Source of the DNA: Tetranychus cinnabarinus
Lineage: Eukaryota; Arthropoda; Arachnida; Trombidiformes; Tetranychidae
Length of the DNA stretch: 64,000 bases
NCBI GenBank assembly: GCA_022266195.1
Contig: WHVY01000005.1
Span: forward strand, 4,340,001-4,404,000
Reading direction: 5' to 3'
The translations under genes and the position numbers were made by a program. The notes beneath the pieces are model-generated. The model was not told the origin of the DNA. It saw only the letters and a list, made by a program, of their open reading frames with translations, and made no database searches. Below, piece after piece: positions 27,901-37,995 of this stretch (positions are counted from its first letter, which is position 1; each line of letters begins with the position of its first letter).

Positions 27901-30900
27901 TTAAGAAATTATTTTTTTTTTCAAAAAGCAATTTCATTCTAAATGTTTCATTGTTATCATTAAATTTTCATGATTTTAAAAATAATCATATTCTCATGCA
28001 AACATGAAAAGTGGAAGAAAAGTGTAACCCAAATTGTCGTGAAATGTTGTTTCTTCACCTTTCAGTGTTGAACCATTTAACCAAGTATAAACATTTGGCT
28101 GAAAACACGCTCATTATGGAACAACAATTTAGCATTTCAATTAAAATTTTTGACAATTAATTTTTGCTTTTTTTGTTTCTCTCATTATCCGCTTTTTTCA
28201 GGGTAAAAATCTTGACCGAGCCTCACAAGAAGCTGATGTTGTTGTTAAAATAGGTTCAAAATATTGTGATGTTACAAGTTTATCACGATCTCAATTAACC
28301 TGTCGCCCACCAACCTCTCAGCCTCCCGCCATGAGAGCCAACGGTGAATCGGATGATGGTGCCATACCGGATGTTGTGGTCATGGTCGGTGATACCCTCA
28401 ACTATACAATAGGTAAACTTAGCTATGAACGTCCACCTTCACCCGATGCCAACCTACCCAAGCCTGTGGTCATTGCCGTCATCATTGGCACCTGTATACT
28501 GATTGTGATTGTCATAGTCATTCTCATTGCCTACAAGCGTAAATCAACTGAATCTAATCGGGTTCTTCGATCAATGCAAGAACAAATGGATGTTCTTGAG
28601 CTTCGCGTGGCCTCCGAGTGTAAGGAAGCCTTTGCCGAACTTCAAACTGAAATGACTGATTTAACGGGTGAAATGACGGCCACTCGAATACCTTTTCACG
28701 AGTATCGTATTTATGCGATCAAAGTTTTATTTCCCAATGACAATGAGCATCCAGTTTTACGCGATATGGACCTTGATCCTGTGAGACGTGCTTCTATCGA
28801 GAAAGGCCTTAAATCTTTTGGACAATTGATTATGAACAAAACTTTTCTACTTCTCTTTATTCGAACCCTTGAATCTAATCGCAACTTTTCAATGAGAGAT
28901 CGAGTCAATGTTGCCTCTTACATTATGGTTGCACTTCAAGGTAAAATGGAGTATTGTACAGACATATTGAAGACTCTTTTAGCCGATCTCATTGAACGCT
29001 GTATGGAGGGTAAAAGTCATCCCAAGTTGCTTTTACGGCGAACCGAATCGGTGGCCGAGAAAATGTTATCCTCTTGGTTTACCTTTTTATTGTACAAATT
29101 TCTTCGCGAGTGCGCTGGTGAACCTTTATATCTACTTTATCGAGCAATTAAACAACAGGTTGACAAGGGTCCAGTTGATGCAATAACCAGTGAAGCTCGG
29201 TACAGTTTGTCCGAGGAAAAGTTGATTCGACAATCAATTGAATATAAACCGTTAACAGTTTATGTGGTAATGTCTAGTCAATCGGTTAACCAATATGTTT
29301 CCGGTATTGATCAGATTATTGGTCAAGGGGAAAACATTGAGATTCCAGTAAAAGTTCTTGATTGTGATACAATAACTCAAATTAAAGAGAAATGTCTCGA
29401 TGCCATCTATCGTAATGTACCCTACTCGTTGCGACCCTCTAAAGATGATCTTGACCTTGAATGGCGTACAGGTCAAAGTGGACGTTTAATACTTTCAGAT
29501 GAGGATGCAACATCCAAGTTTGACGGTGAATGGAAACGTGTCAATACTCTTGCTCATTATCGAGTCTCGGATGGAGCCTCGTTAAGTTTAGTGCCTAGAC
29601 AAAGTTCAATGTACAATTTGCCCATTCTTTCCGAGAAAATGGACAAACACAAATACGAAACTTTAAACTTTGGCGGTTACAACAAAACCTGTTCACCGCC
29701 ACTTTCCAGGGCAACCTCACCACTTAACCATGATCTTGAAAATGGTTACAAAATTTGGCACTTGGTTCGTCACCATGACAGTGAACAGAATAAAGATGAA
29801 CGCAATAATCGCCTTGTAACGGAAATTTATTTAACCCGTTTACTTTCAACCAAGGGAACCCTGCAAAAGTTTGTCGACGATCTTTTCGAGACAATATTTT
29901 CCATAGCTAACCGAGGTTCTGCTCTTCCATTGGCCATTAAATACATGTTTGACTTTCTCGATGATCAAGCCATTAACCATGGAATCACTGATCTGGAAAC
30001 TGTTCACACCTGGAAATCAAATAGTTTACCTTTACGATTTTGGGTCAATTTAATTAAAAATCCCAACTTTGTGTTTGACATCAACAAGAGCAACATAGTC
30101 GACTCTTGCCTGTCCGTTGTAGCTCAAACCTTTATGGATGCCTGCTCTAAATCGGATCATCGGTTGGGCAAAGATTCACCCTCAAGTAAACTTCTGTACG
30201 CCAAAGATATACCAATCTACAAGGATTGGGTTGAATCGTATTATCAAAACATCAAAATGATGCCTGCAATTAGTGATCAAGATATGAATTCAATGTTAGC
30301 CCAAGAATCAAGGGTAAGTTTACAATCAATTAATGTTGATTAGTTTCTCCAATGATTGCCTTCAATACACGCCTCGGTTAAACAACAAATTGCTTTGTTT
30401 CCTCAAAGCAGCCCTTTGCTTATCCCCAGAGTTTCACTGGAATTACTCTTCTCGGTGAAACCTTTCTGTCAGTTTACCTTTTTTTGTTAGACTCATTTCA
30501 TCCATCAGTTGAAAAATTATTTTTCATTATTCGCTTTCATTTATCATGCATTTTTTCCCTTCCACTTGGATTATGTTTTCAGACAGGAAAGCTCAAGTTT
30601 GATAGTCGTTTGTGAAAATACTTTAAACTGTTTGGTTAATCAAACAGCTATTTGCATCGGTAAATATACTTCAGCCATTTCTCCATGAAAGGGATAAATG
30701 TTTCTACTGGAAATGAAGATTCCATTTATTGCTCTCGATAATTGCATTATTTTTCAAGCTGACATGGAAAATGAATTTCTTTTTTTCTTTGCAAATTTAC
30801 TTTTAAATTTTTACTATTGATTTTTGGTTTGCTTTTTTTCCTCATTAAGTTGGTTGTTCTTTCAAATGATGAATAAATTTTTCTCCAACAGCTTTTTCCC

Positions 30901-32098
30901 AAGAATGAGATTCTTTAAGGTTGACAAAAAGCATAGTTAAAGTGTGCTCAATGTTATTATTGAAGGCAATCAATCTACTCTGTTGACTTGTTTCTCATCA
31001 TTGATTTAGTCAACTATTAATAACATTTCTTGTTTATTCATTTCTCTCTCGTTTACAGCTCCATGCTCATGAATTCAATACAAATGTAGCTTTACAAGAA
31101 CTTTACAACTTCGCAGTCAAATATAACGACCAGGTAAGAATTTTAATCCAATTTATTGCACATTGAAAGGTAAAAAAAGAAGGCCATAATAAAGAACATC
31201 AAAAAAAGAGATTAAATTATCATCAGTTTCATCAACCATTAGGATTGTAAAAAAAAAGGTAGCCAAACGGGTGAAGGTAAGGCAAGAATAAAAAAGATAA
31301 CTTGAGGAGGATCCAAACTTTGTATGGGCAAATTGCCTAAAATTTATCGCCGCCGAAACCAGTTGAATAACCATGAAAACCAGTTGCATGATCTACCAAA
31401 AGTTTAACATTTCTGTCACTATTCTTTAGTACATAAAAGGACTAAAATTTTCAAAAGTACAATACACAAACAAGGTGAAATATGAATTAATCAATCTTCT
31501 GAACAAACCAATTCGAGTAAACGATTCGCTTATCAAAAGATTTTCATCATTTTTCAAAATTCAATTATTTCTTCATTCAAATCAAACAATGTTTCAAAAA
31601 TCGCTATTCAAATGCGAAAGATTAGGGTTAGTGGAATGGGTCTAAAGACAATTTCAGGGAAAATGGTTTGAAGAAGTAAATTGAAAGAATTGAATTTTCG
31701 GTCGATCGAACCTTTGTTCCTTTCGATCTTCAAATTTTACTTGCATTTCTTTGCCATTTTATTTTCGACTTTTAGTATCGATTCTTATTGGTTTATCATG
31801 AAAGTTTGATTTCTGGTTTTCTGGTATTTCGATTGTAAATTGGGTAAACTTGTATTGAGATCTTTGAGCTTTTCAGCAACTTGAGTCTCACCTACTGATG
31901 ATGACCTTTAATGATGCCCATTGATGTTTCTAGCCCAAATATGTCAATCTATAATTTACTGAAGACAAAAATTTCTAATGTTTTCTCTTTGCATTTTTCT
32001 TCCATTTTCAGCTAATGTTGACTTTACAAGAAGATGAATTTTCCGTCAACCACAAACTTGCCTACAGACTGGACCAAGTTCATGCAATGATATCATAA
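15026..32098 (+). CDS. PlexA: Plexin A, semaphorin receptor (whole gene, six coding exons)
   Basis: The coding sequence joins 15026-16465, 19688-20939, 21641-22812, 28202-30313, 31059-31133 and 32012-32098. Every junction has GT-AG borders and keeps frame, giving 2045 residues, close to the usual 1900-2000 for plexin A plus an unusual leader. Domain order: His/Gln-rich leader 1-96; signal or anchor segment 97-120; Sema from about 144 to 590; PSI 593-644, 742-800 and 903-958; IPT repeats from about 957 to 1365; transmembrane helix about 1376-1399; cytoplasmic split RasGAP domain with the Rho-GTPase-binding insertion at about 1637-1755. The first GAP arginine pair lies in LLRRTESVAEKML (1567-1568) and the second arginine in LPLRFWVN (1900). 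Plexins bind semaphorins outside the cell and, when clustered, switch off Rap-type GTPases inside, steering growth cones. Sema and PSI sequence (GARDPYCGWCSLENKC, VVANNA.ASTVAFIAPGP) favours PlexA over PlexB. Confidence 0.95.
16466..19687 (+). other. Plexin A intron 1
   Basis: The intron is 3222 bases, from GTAAGT to TTAACAG. The sense strand is rich in pyrimidine tracts in its first part. A GA dinucleotide run is near 18899-18920. No cassette exon with plexin-like coding sequence was seen. Frames at 16539-16805, 18002-18301 and 19332-19565 are AT-rich and show no recognisable domain. Confidence 0.85.
18899..18920. repeat. GA dinucleotide microsatellite in plexin intron 1
   Basis: An uninterrupted GAGA run of about 22 bases continues into a purine-rich AAGAGAGAAAAAA stretch. 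Length is likely polymorphic. Confidence 0.8.
19688..20939 (+). CDS. PlexA: Plexin A coding exon 2: end of Sema, PSI 1, IPT-like linker, PSI 2
   Basis: The exon starts after TTAACAG with codons for QVQINDDFCGLDVNTPLGG and ends one base into a codon at G|GTAAG (20939/20940). It completes the Sema propeller. PSI 1 (residues 593-644) is marked by CSECLGARDPYCGWCSLENKC. PSI 2 (residues 742-800) is marked by CTQCVSSPFPCDWCVGGHRC and ENCRNDILVTG. The segment after it, QFIVSTRFICQFNIEGRV, is typical of PlexA. Cysteine spacing in both PSI domains is intact. Several small frames in other phases at 19737-20763 are shadows of this exon. Confidence 0.93.
20940..21640 (+). other. Plexin A intron 2
   Basis: The intron is 701 bases, from GTAAGTCG to AAACAACAG. 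Nothing other than intronic sequence was recognised. Confidence 0.88.
21641..22812 (+). CDS. PlexA: Plexin A coding exon 3: PSI 3 and IPT repeats
   Basis: The exon starts with the last two bases of a split valine codon, then IVYQCQGMADNCGMC, and ends in phase 0 at AAT|GTAAGT. PSI 3 spans residues 903-958 (CGMCLELPDKYNCGWC, CDVEEKC). IPT 1 begins at FFPKSGPWEGGTNITIEGINLG (about 957-1063), IPT 2 at SIDPISGPKSGGTRLKIWG (about 1064-1148), and IPT 3 follows to about 1260. IPT 4 starts in KSDYLTIN and is finished by the next exon. These immunoglobulin-like repeats form the extracellular stalk. The upstream boundary was chosen because CAG|TCATTG is the acceptor that keeps the split codon in frame. 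Confidence 0.93.
23111..23138. repeat. ATC/AAC triplet microsatellite in plexin intron 3
   Basis: Five ATC units are followed by CAACAACAACAGCAG. It is a simple repeat inside the intron. Confidence 0.75.
26699..26763. repeat. Decamer tandem repeat and TTTG run
   Basis: A ten-base unit of the form TTTCATTCAG occurs three times in tandem, followed shortly by four TTTG units. Both are simple tandem repeats in plexin intron 3. Confidence 0.7.
28202..30313 (+). CDS. PlexA: Plexin A coding exon 4: last IPT, transmembrane helix, GAP and RBD
   Basis: The exon has 704 codons, from GKNLDRASQEADVVVKIG to MLAQESR, with both borders in phase 0. It completes IPT 4 (residues 1289-1365), then crosses the membrane at about 1376-1399 (VVIAVIIGTCILIVIVIVIL) with a basic stop-transfer YKRK. 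A juxtamembrane helical segment (about 1402-1440) is likely coiled coil. The first GAP half includes LLRRTESVAEKML, whose arginines 1567-1568 match the plexin arginine finger. The Rho-GTPase-binding domain starts near KPLTVYV (1637) and ends near SLSLVPRQ (1755). The second GAP half has GSALPLAIKYMFDFLDDQA, LPLRFWVNLIKNP (Arg1900, equivalent of the RasGAP FLR arginine) and HRLGKDSPSSKLLYAKDIP. No key residue is missing. Confidence 0.95.
30314..31058 (+). other. Plexin A intron 4
   Basis: The intron is 745 bases, from GTAAGTTT to TCGTTTACAG. Nothing else was recognised in it. Confidence 0.88.
31059..31133 (+). CDS. PlexA: Plexin A coding exon 5 (25 codons, GAP C-terminal helix)
   Basis: This short exon encodes LHAHEFNTNVALQELYNFAV plus KYNDQ and has acceptor TTTACAG and donor CAG|GTAAGA, both phase 0. 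It matches the plexin C-terminal helix in which an ALxELYxYAVKYxDQ pattern is conserved. It was found by joining phases, not from a long reading frame. Confidence 0.9.
31134..32011 (+). other. Plexin A intron 5
   Basis: The intron is 878 bases, from GTAAGAATT to CCATTTTCAG. A 78-codon hydrophobic frame on the opposite strand (31153-31389) has no ATG-supported family match and is taken as chance. Confidence 0.87.
32012..32098 (+). CDS. PlexA: Plexin A last coding exon and stop
   Basis: The exon encodes LMLTLQEDEFSVNHKLAYRL then DQVHAMIS and ends with TAA at 32096-32098. NHKLAYRLDQV corresponds to the conserved plexin A C-terminus (RHKLAYKLEQV type). The protein ends shortly after this helix, as other plexin A proteins do. 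Confidence 0.92.
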   Translation, partial: LMLTLQEDEFSVNHKLAYRLDQVHAMIS

Positions 32099-32119
32099 TC
32101 ATCATCATTTCCATCAATC

Positions 32120-32156
<37 letters not shown>

Positions 32157-34500
32157 ACTGTGTATTTACATTTGACTAAAAAATACAAGCGAAAAGTTAT
32201 TTATGTTAAAAACTGTTTTCAACCTTTTCTTTCACAAAAAGTGTCAATAGTTTCATTTTCACCATCCTTCAACTCTGAAACTCAGTTCACATTGATATTA
32301 ACTTTCACTTATCCAATGGCATATATTGAGTCGAGTAAATTATCCTGTAAACTTGTGAGAAAAAAAGTGAAACATTCAAGTGCGATTAAAATCTTAACCG
32401 GAAAGTTAATTTCAGTTGATGAAGACTTTACAAAAGGCAAACCAATAACCGGTTATTTTGTTTATGAGATGATAATAATGATAACGTTTTGTTCACAAAA
32501 CAAGGGAAAAAAAAGTTATCATCATTTCACCATCAACATCATTAGCCACTTTCAATTTCAGTTCATTGGTTAATCTCATTGGCAAGAGAAGCAAAAAACG
32601 AAAAAGAAGAAGAGAAAAAAAGTTTCAAAAAAATCTCATTTTTCCAAGAGCTTTTAGCTGATTCAAGATGAACTGAACAACTTTTATTTCTGTTGATGAA
32701 TAACATCTTCATCTTTCCTCTCTCACGATTTACCTTTCATTCATCTTGCAATTTGTTTTCTCGTTGCCATTACCAAATGATAATTACAATGGTGAGGACA
32801 TTAAAAAGGTTATTTATGCACATGATGATGATAGCAATATGAATAATATGAAGAAAAGAATAAAAGAGATGAAAAAAAATGTTATTCATTATGGATAAGA
32901 ATCATTCCCTGTTCTCATGAAATTCAATACTCATTTCCATTATCATCTTACCTTTTCCATTTGCTTTTGTCGTAAATTTAATTGAAAAATGATTATCGAT
33001 AAACAGCCAAATGGCGGTCAATAAGGAAACAATTGAATTATCGAGTTGAAAGATGCTCAGTCTTGGGATAAAGTTGAAGCAAAAGCATAAAAGGTTTGGG
33101 CAAAAAAGAGCAACAATTTGTTGGCAAAAAGTTTGTTTTTTTTACCATTTTTTTTTTGTTCTTTCTTCCTTTTCTTCTCTTCATGATATTATATGTCTAA
33201 TGGAGAAGCAAAGAGCCCAGAGTATCTTAATCCAATAATAGAAGAAGAAGAAAAAAAAAAGTTCGAAGGTAATAAGGTTTGGCTGCAAGGTAAAGGGACA
33301 TTGAACTGTTTCATTGATTATCATTGAGTCTGTTCAATGGGTTTACTTTGGAAATGACAGAATCGATTTTATGATAAACTCTTTTACTCTCTTCCAACTC
33401 AATGGTTTACTTTCATCATCATCTTCATCATCTTGCTTCTTTATTCTTGTTCACTTTTCCCCGGGTAAGTTACACCTAATCAGAATTCAATTGAATCACA
33501 AGTCAACATTGGTTGTGAACATTTTGTGCTACTTTAACCTTCACAAATTGGCTTCATCAGACAAAATTATGAAAAGAGATGAAAAAGTGTTCATTACTCA
33601 CTTTAATCGATAATTCATTACAATTTGCTGAAATTCCTTTTCCTTTTCATTGCTCCGCCAAAACAATCATCAAGCCTTTTTCATAATTAACAGGAAACAT
33701 TGAAATGATTCAATTTCAATTGTTGAATCTTTTTTTGTTTTGTGTTTATTTTGCCTTTAAATTTGCAACTTTACCTTTACCTGAATCAATAATATTGATT
33801 TCAATGTTTCACTTTCATTAGTATTCAGTTTATGGTAAATAGAATAGAGAATTATCAAGTTGAAGAATCGAAAAACAAAAATCCAATAAGAATAATAATG
33901 ATGATTATAATGATGATAATGATAATAATTTGTTACTTTGTTGTGATCAAATAATTTGTTTCGTTTCTTGTATCAATTTACTGATGCAACTAATGTTATT
34001 CCTAATTTGTTATTAGATTATCATTCCCATTGAAATAGATTGATTATATCATTTTCATGTTGTCCTGTTATCATCTTCATCTTACCTCTTCCATTAAACT
34101 AATAATCTCCACTCCTTTTTAGCCTCAACATTAATATTGACTGGTTAATATTTACTTTTCAGCTACTTACATGTAACAACAACCTTTACTTCATGTGAAC
34201 ATTTGATTAAAGCCAACAATCAACTTGAACCTCTTCTTGAAAAGTTTCATCTCAAAGTTGACCAATAAAGTTTCATAATAAGAAAGATTACATGAAGACA
34301 CATTAAAGACGCTCTTGTAGTTGACTCGAGAGAGTGTCGTCTTTAGAAGCAAAAAAACATTATTCATTTGACTTTTGTTCAACTCTTCACTCGACATGCA
34401 AAAAAGCGACTCAACCTTGACAATCCTTGAGTCGACCTTTTCAATTGACTCATTAAAGGATTAAAGTTGAATGAGGTAAATGAAAAGTTTCTCAGGTTAT
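32099..34500. other. Plexin 3' untranslated and intergenic DNA
   Basis: The plexin 3' UTR starts here. An AATAAA at 32859-32864 is a possible polyadenylation signal, with earlier ATTAAA variants also present, so the cleavage site is not fixed. A TC microsatellite lies at 32123-32151. A 137-codon frame at 32160-32573 shows no domain and lies in the 3' UTR. An imperfect hairpin is at 34304-34345 and a perfect 8-bp hairpin (CGACTCAA / TTGAGTCG) at 34407-34434. Confidence 0.55.
32123..32151. repeat. TC dinucleotide microsatellite in plexin 3' region
   Basis: About fourteen uninterrupted TC units begin some 25 bases after the plexin stop codon, so they are probably transcribed in the 3' UTR. Confidence 0.85.
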
Positions 34501-34515
34501 TTCAAGGTTCAATCC

Positions 34516-34545
34516 ATCATCAGGTTGGTTTGCATTATTGTTTCA
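34516..34545 (+). repeat. SINE-tail-like repeat copy, degenerate
   Basis: CATCAGGTT then TTTGCATTATTG matches the conserved tail of the dispersed family described at 37120-37515. This is a short, diverged copy. Confidence 0.4.
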
Positions 34546-34679
34546 TAAATGACAAACGAAACGCTATCAGGTCAAGGTTGACTCGGTGAGTAAAGCGTAT
34601 TTGTTTGAGTATGGTTTGCTTACAAAAAGTCAACGGCTTTTCAGTCGAGCTTATGGATTAGACTGACAACTCTAAATGA

Positions 34680-35175
34680 GACTGAGATCATTCGATAGAG
34701 CATGATGAGTTATGAAAACCCTAATGAGTTTCACTTGTGTGGTGCGTGTTTCCTGAGATCTTTTAATCGATTGAAATTGATATGGTTGAATGACAGACAG
34801 ACAAGCATCATCTAGTTAGAAAAGAATGGCGATTCTCAACCTCTTGTTTTAACCATATTTCCCACAACCCAAATCTACGACATACACCATCATATTGAAT
34901 TGACCGAAAAGCGGTCAACAATTGAGTGGATTTGAAGGGTGAAAATCTTATGAAAAAAGTGATTGAAAATGTGGATAAAGGGATGGGAAAAGTCGGTGCT
35001 TTTTTCTGGTTATGAAGTTATTGGCATTGAAAAACTTGTTAGCTGAATAGCCCTGAATGTTTATAATAAAATGCCCAAACTTGAAGCCCAAATATTTGAG
35101 GAACCATTCACCATACAGATGAAAGCCATTAGGGTTTTTCATAATTCATCATGCTCTATCGAATGACATCCATCT
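34680..35175. repeat. Inverted-repeat element with arms of about 80 bases
   Basis: The left arm is about 34680-34760 and the right arm about 35092-35175, in opposite orientation. Their 39-40 base cores (34688-34726 and 35127-35166) differ by one base substitution and one single-base indel. Outside the cores the arms remain similar but diverged. The spacer of about 330-400 bases has no open frame of note. The arrangement suits a foldback or miniature inverted-repeat element, or two head-to-head insertions of one repeat. A third diverged arm copy lies at 37540-37650. Confidence 0.7.
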
Positions 35176-35247
35176 CAAATTGGTCTCGGGTAACTCGGGG
35201 TTGCCTCGTTAAAGTTGATCAATGTGTCGTGAACTATGTACTGTCTA

Positions 35248-35300
35248 AACATCAGATTATTTTGCATTATTATTGTGACAAGAAACTGATAAGATTTAAA
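35248..35300 (+). repeat. SINE-like tail copy
   Basis: It contains ATTTTGCATTATTATTGTGA followed by CAAGAAACTGATAAGATTT. The last nineteen bases also recur, inverted, just upstream of the copy at 49611-49692, so homology extends past the core. Confidence 0.65.
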
Positions 35301-37119
35301 AAGCCGATAAATCTAGAAATAGTTTAACCATGTAAGGGATCATTATTTGTCTCTCTTCATTTTACAGTTTGTGATTAACAGTTCACCCAAAGAGTACAGG
35401 ACAAGAGGTTTCTCTCAATATTTGTCAAACTTACAAAGCGGTGCTGGTGAGGTAAAAGGTAATTCAAAGGTATTTTTAATAAACATATTAAAATAAAGTG
35501 AATTGTTCTCATCAAAGATCTGAATGAGAAATTTATTGTTACATTTTATACTGAATCACATCAGTGCTTTCCATCTCATCCTCAGAGCACTCACAACCAG
35601 AGTCTCCTTGATCTAGTACTCAACCCTTAAACGTTTCATTTCTGAATAAAAGGTAAACTATTTTCAAGGCAAAACTGGTGAAGCCTAAACGCTTAGTCAC
35701 AAAGGTTTATGACTAATTTTGAAAACATTTCATTGAACTTGATCAACATTAATGAACATTCCTTACTGCCCAACCTAAAAAGCAACTAGAACGAGTTTAA
35801 TTAATCGATTAACTTTTCTGGCAAAACTTTTTTCGAGGGTAAAATTAAACAATTTACTATCGGCAATTACCCATATTAATCGAAATTTGTTTATACAAAA
35901 AGTTGATTAAAAAACGAAATGTTCTCTTTTCACTCGAAGTTGTCGATGAAAATTGAACTCAAGTTTTAACCCTTTTCTTTGGTGTAAGATAACCTATTAT
36001 TTCATTTCCCTTTGAGATGTAATGTTTAGATGATTTACCCGCAAGCAATAGAGAGGTTGGTTAAAAAAGCATAACAAAAACATGTTTTTTTTCCTGTTTC
36101 TTAACATGATTATTATTAATGTTGAGACAAACTATGAAACCTTATTCACGAAGTTAATAATTTTTTCCTTTTATTCATTCATTTCATTCCTACTTTGTTC
36201 ATGATAGACTTTATCAGAATAAAGAGAGAAAATGTTTTCAAAAGCAAATTACTGCTATCCTTAGACTGCAAATTAGTTGTGGTTCAAGACTGGAAGATGG
36301 ATTTAATCCATGAATTTGTATTATTCCATCATTTCCCATGATTATTTAGTTCTTTCATATTTTCCTGTCAGAATCTAAAGTTATCAGATGTAATTTAAAA
36401 ATATTATTATTGACTGATCGGTGGATATAACCTTTCAATCTTGCTCATGATATTTTTTTGCATTCTTTTGCTTTTCTTGTTTCCATCTTTGGTTCTTGAG
36501 AGGAAAAGCTTTTGCACTTTACTTTTATTCATTATTTACCTTTTCTACTTCTCATGTTTGCTGTATTATTTTCAGGGTAACTTTATACTTGTGTTTACAT
36601 CTTTTTTGAATACTTTTGATTGTTGGCTGAGAAAAGAAATGATGAACATGATGAAAGGAGGAAAGGAAACAAGAACAGGTTCGATTGAATTGTTTACAGA
36701 AATGAATCAATACTTATTAGAGTGTAAAAAATGATCTCAAATTTTATCAGTTTACAGTTTGTTTCTTTACAATATTCACTTTGATTAATTATGAATGTTG
36801 ATTGATTTTGTCAATTTCAGTTGAACAAAAGAGTTTCAATTTTATTGATTTTCAAATGAAATGTTTCATTTTGAATGAAAAGGTGAAAATATGTTAACTT
36901 TTTAGATCTTTTATGCAAAAATTTAAAGCTCAACCAGCCTGAATTGATTTGCTTTAACCTTTAACTTTGATAATTGATTGGAGGTTGACTGAACTTGACC
37001 AAGTTCAAATGCATTTCGATGCTAAAAATGGTGAAAAGCAAATGTCTATTTTAGATTCAATCCGATAGAATGAATTTTTTAATGAAATCAGCTGAATTTT
37101 AGTGACCAAAATTAATATA

Positions 37120-37515
37120 CTTTGCTGTTAAAATAATAATGCAAATAACCTGATGATTGCTTTGCACTGATTGAGTCAAGTCAGCAGATAAACTTTGAGT
37201 CAGTCTGTATGTTCATCATCATATCATGTCCGAAAATGTTGTGGACAATTTTGTTGAGAAAAGTCTCTTTAAAAAGTGATGATGTTTAATCTGGTTGATG
37301 TGGTGAATGTGTTAGATTTGGGTGGTGGACAATATCAGCCACTCTAAAAGTGGTGATAAAGTGGTGGATGTGGTGGAAAAAACTGGTCCCATCACTCACA
37401 GATTTTTATGTTTTATGGCTCATTTGATTAGAGCTAAAAAAGTCCCGGAATTTTGAACCCAAGATCTCCATACTTTCACTTACCACTTTAACTACTAGCT
37501 AGACCTTATTAGATA
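37120..37515 (-). repeat. SINE-like element with tRNA-like head
   Basis: Read on the minus strand, the head lies at about 37515-37430. It has an A-box-like TAGTTAAAGTGG (37483-37494), a B-box-like GGGTTCAAAATTCC (37447-37460), then CCGGGAC and six T residues (37436-37441) that could end Pol III transcription. A body with repeated CCACCAC-type sequence follows, then a GACTCAAAG motif and the family tail (ATCATCAGGTTATTTGCATT) down to about 37125. The boxes are imperfect and their spacing of about 23 bases is short, so this is a decayed tRNA-derived element. A third inverted-arm copy begins just beyond the head at 37540, so the two may be one composite insertion. Confidence 0.6.
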
Positions 37516-37539
37516 ATTTTACAAATGTTTAAAAATGAT

Positions 37540-37650
37540 TTCAATAAAAATGTCCAAATTTTAAACCCAAATATCTTAGGAACCACTTCACTCGCAAGAG
37601 AAAGCCGAAAGGCTATTCATCTACACTCTTAGCTCTATCGAATGAGACTT
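37540..37650 (+). repeat. Diverged copy of the 34.7/35.1 kb repeat arm
   Basis: AACCCAAATATCTTAGGAAC, AGAAAGCC and GCTCTATCGAATGA line up in order with the right arm at 35070-35166. The flank continues with AAAATCGGTGAGACA, which recurs at 44050-44083 together with CTATCGAATG. It is a multi-copy dispersed repeat of unknown class. Confidence 0.6.
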
Positions 37651-37865
37651 CGAACATAAAAATCGGTGAGACAAGTGTTCCAGTTTCATCAGCTTTAACA
37701 ATTGTACAAAATACAATTAAACTCTTGAGTCAGACACTTTGCTGTTCAACTTTATCTGATAACCTTTTAGTCATTTTTGTCATTTTAAGACAAATGTTAC
37801 TCCATAAATAAAACTTGAACTGTGATAATCTGCAACTAATTCAGTTATTTCAAGTTTGATCAATT

Positions 37866-37935
37866 TATTGTCACAATAATAATGCAAAATAGCTTGATGA
37901 TACAACTAGAACTTTGAGTCTGCCAAGACTTTCAG
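37866..37935 (-). repeat. SINE-like tail copy
   Basis: TGTCACAATAATAATGCAAA and TAGCTTGATGAT, then AACTTTGAGTC, match the family tail and the adjoining GACTCAAAGTT motif on the minus strand. Confidence 0.65.
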
Positions 37936-37995
37936 TTGTAATTTGAGTCAGATTTGACGGTTTTTTTTGCTGATTCATTGACTCATTGGATTCAT

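Larger units (their letters stand above)
22813..28201 (+). other. Plexin A intron 3 (largest intron)
   Basis: The intron is 5389 bases, from GTAAGTAAA to TTTTTTCAG. It interrupts the fourth IPT repeat between LTIN and GKNLD. It contains long CT-rich tracts on the sense strand (about 24530-25130), an ATC/AAC triplet run at 23111-23138, a decamer TTTCATTCAG repeated three times near 26699-26728 and a TTTG run near 26748-26763. Its short frames show no family resemblance. Confidence 0.88.

Noticed and set aside
31153..31389. 78-codon hydrophobic frame on the minus strand inside plexin intron 5
   Set aside because: It lies opposite an intron between two confirmed exons, has no recognisable domain or splice partner, and is within chance length for AT-rich DNA.
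32160..32573. 137-codon frame just after the plexin stop
   Set aside because: It starts inside the probable 3' UTR, is Lys/Phe/Thr/Ser-rich, and shows no family signal.
37436..37515. Functional tRNA gene
   Set aside because: Box spacing is too short, the B box is interrupted and no cloverleaf with a matched acceptor stem can be drawn. A tRNA-derived repeat fits better.
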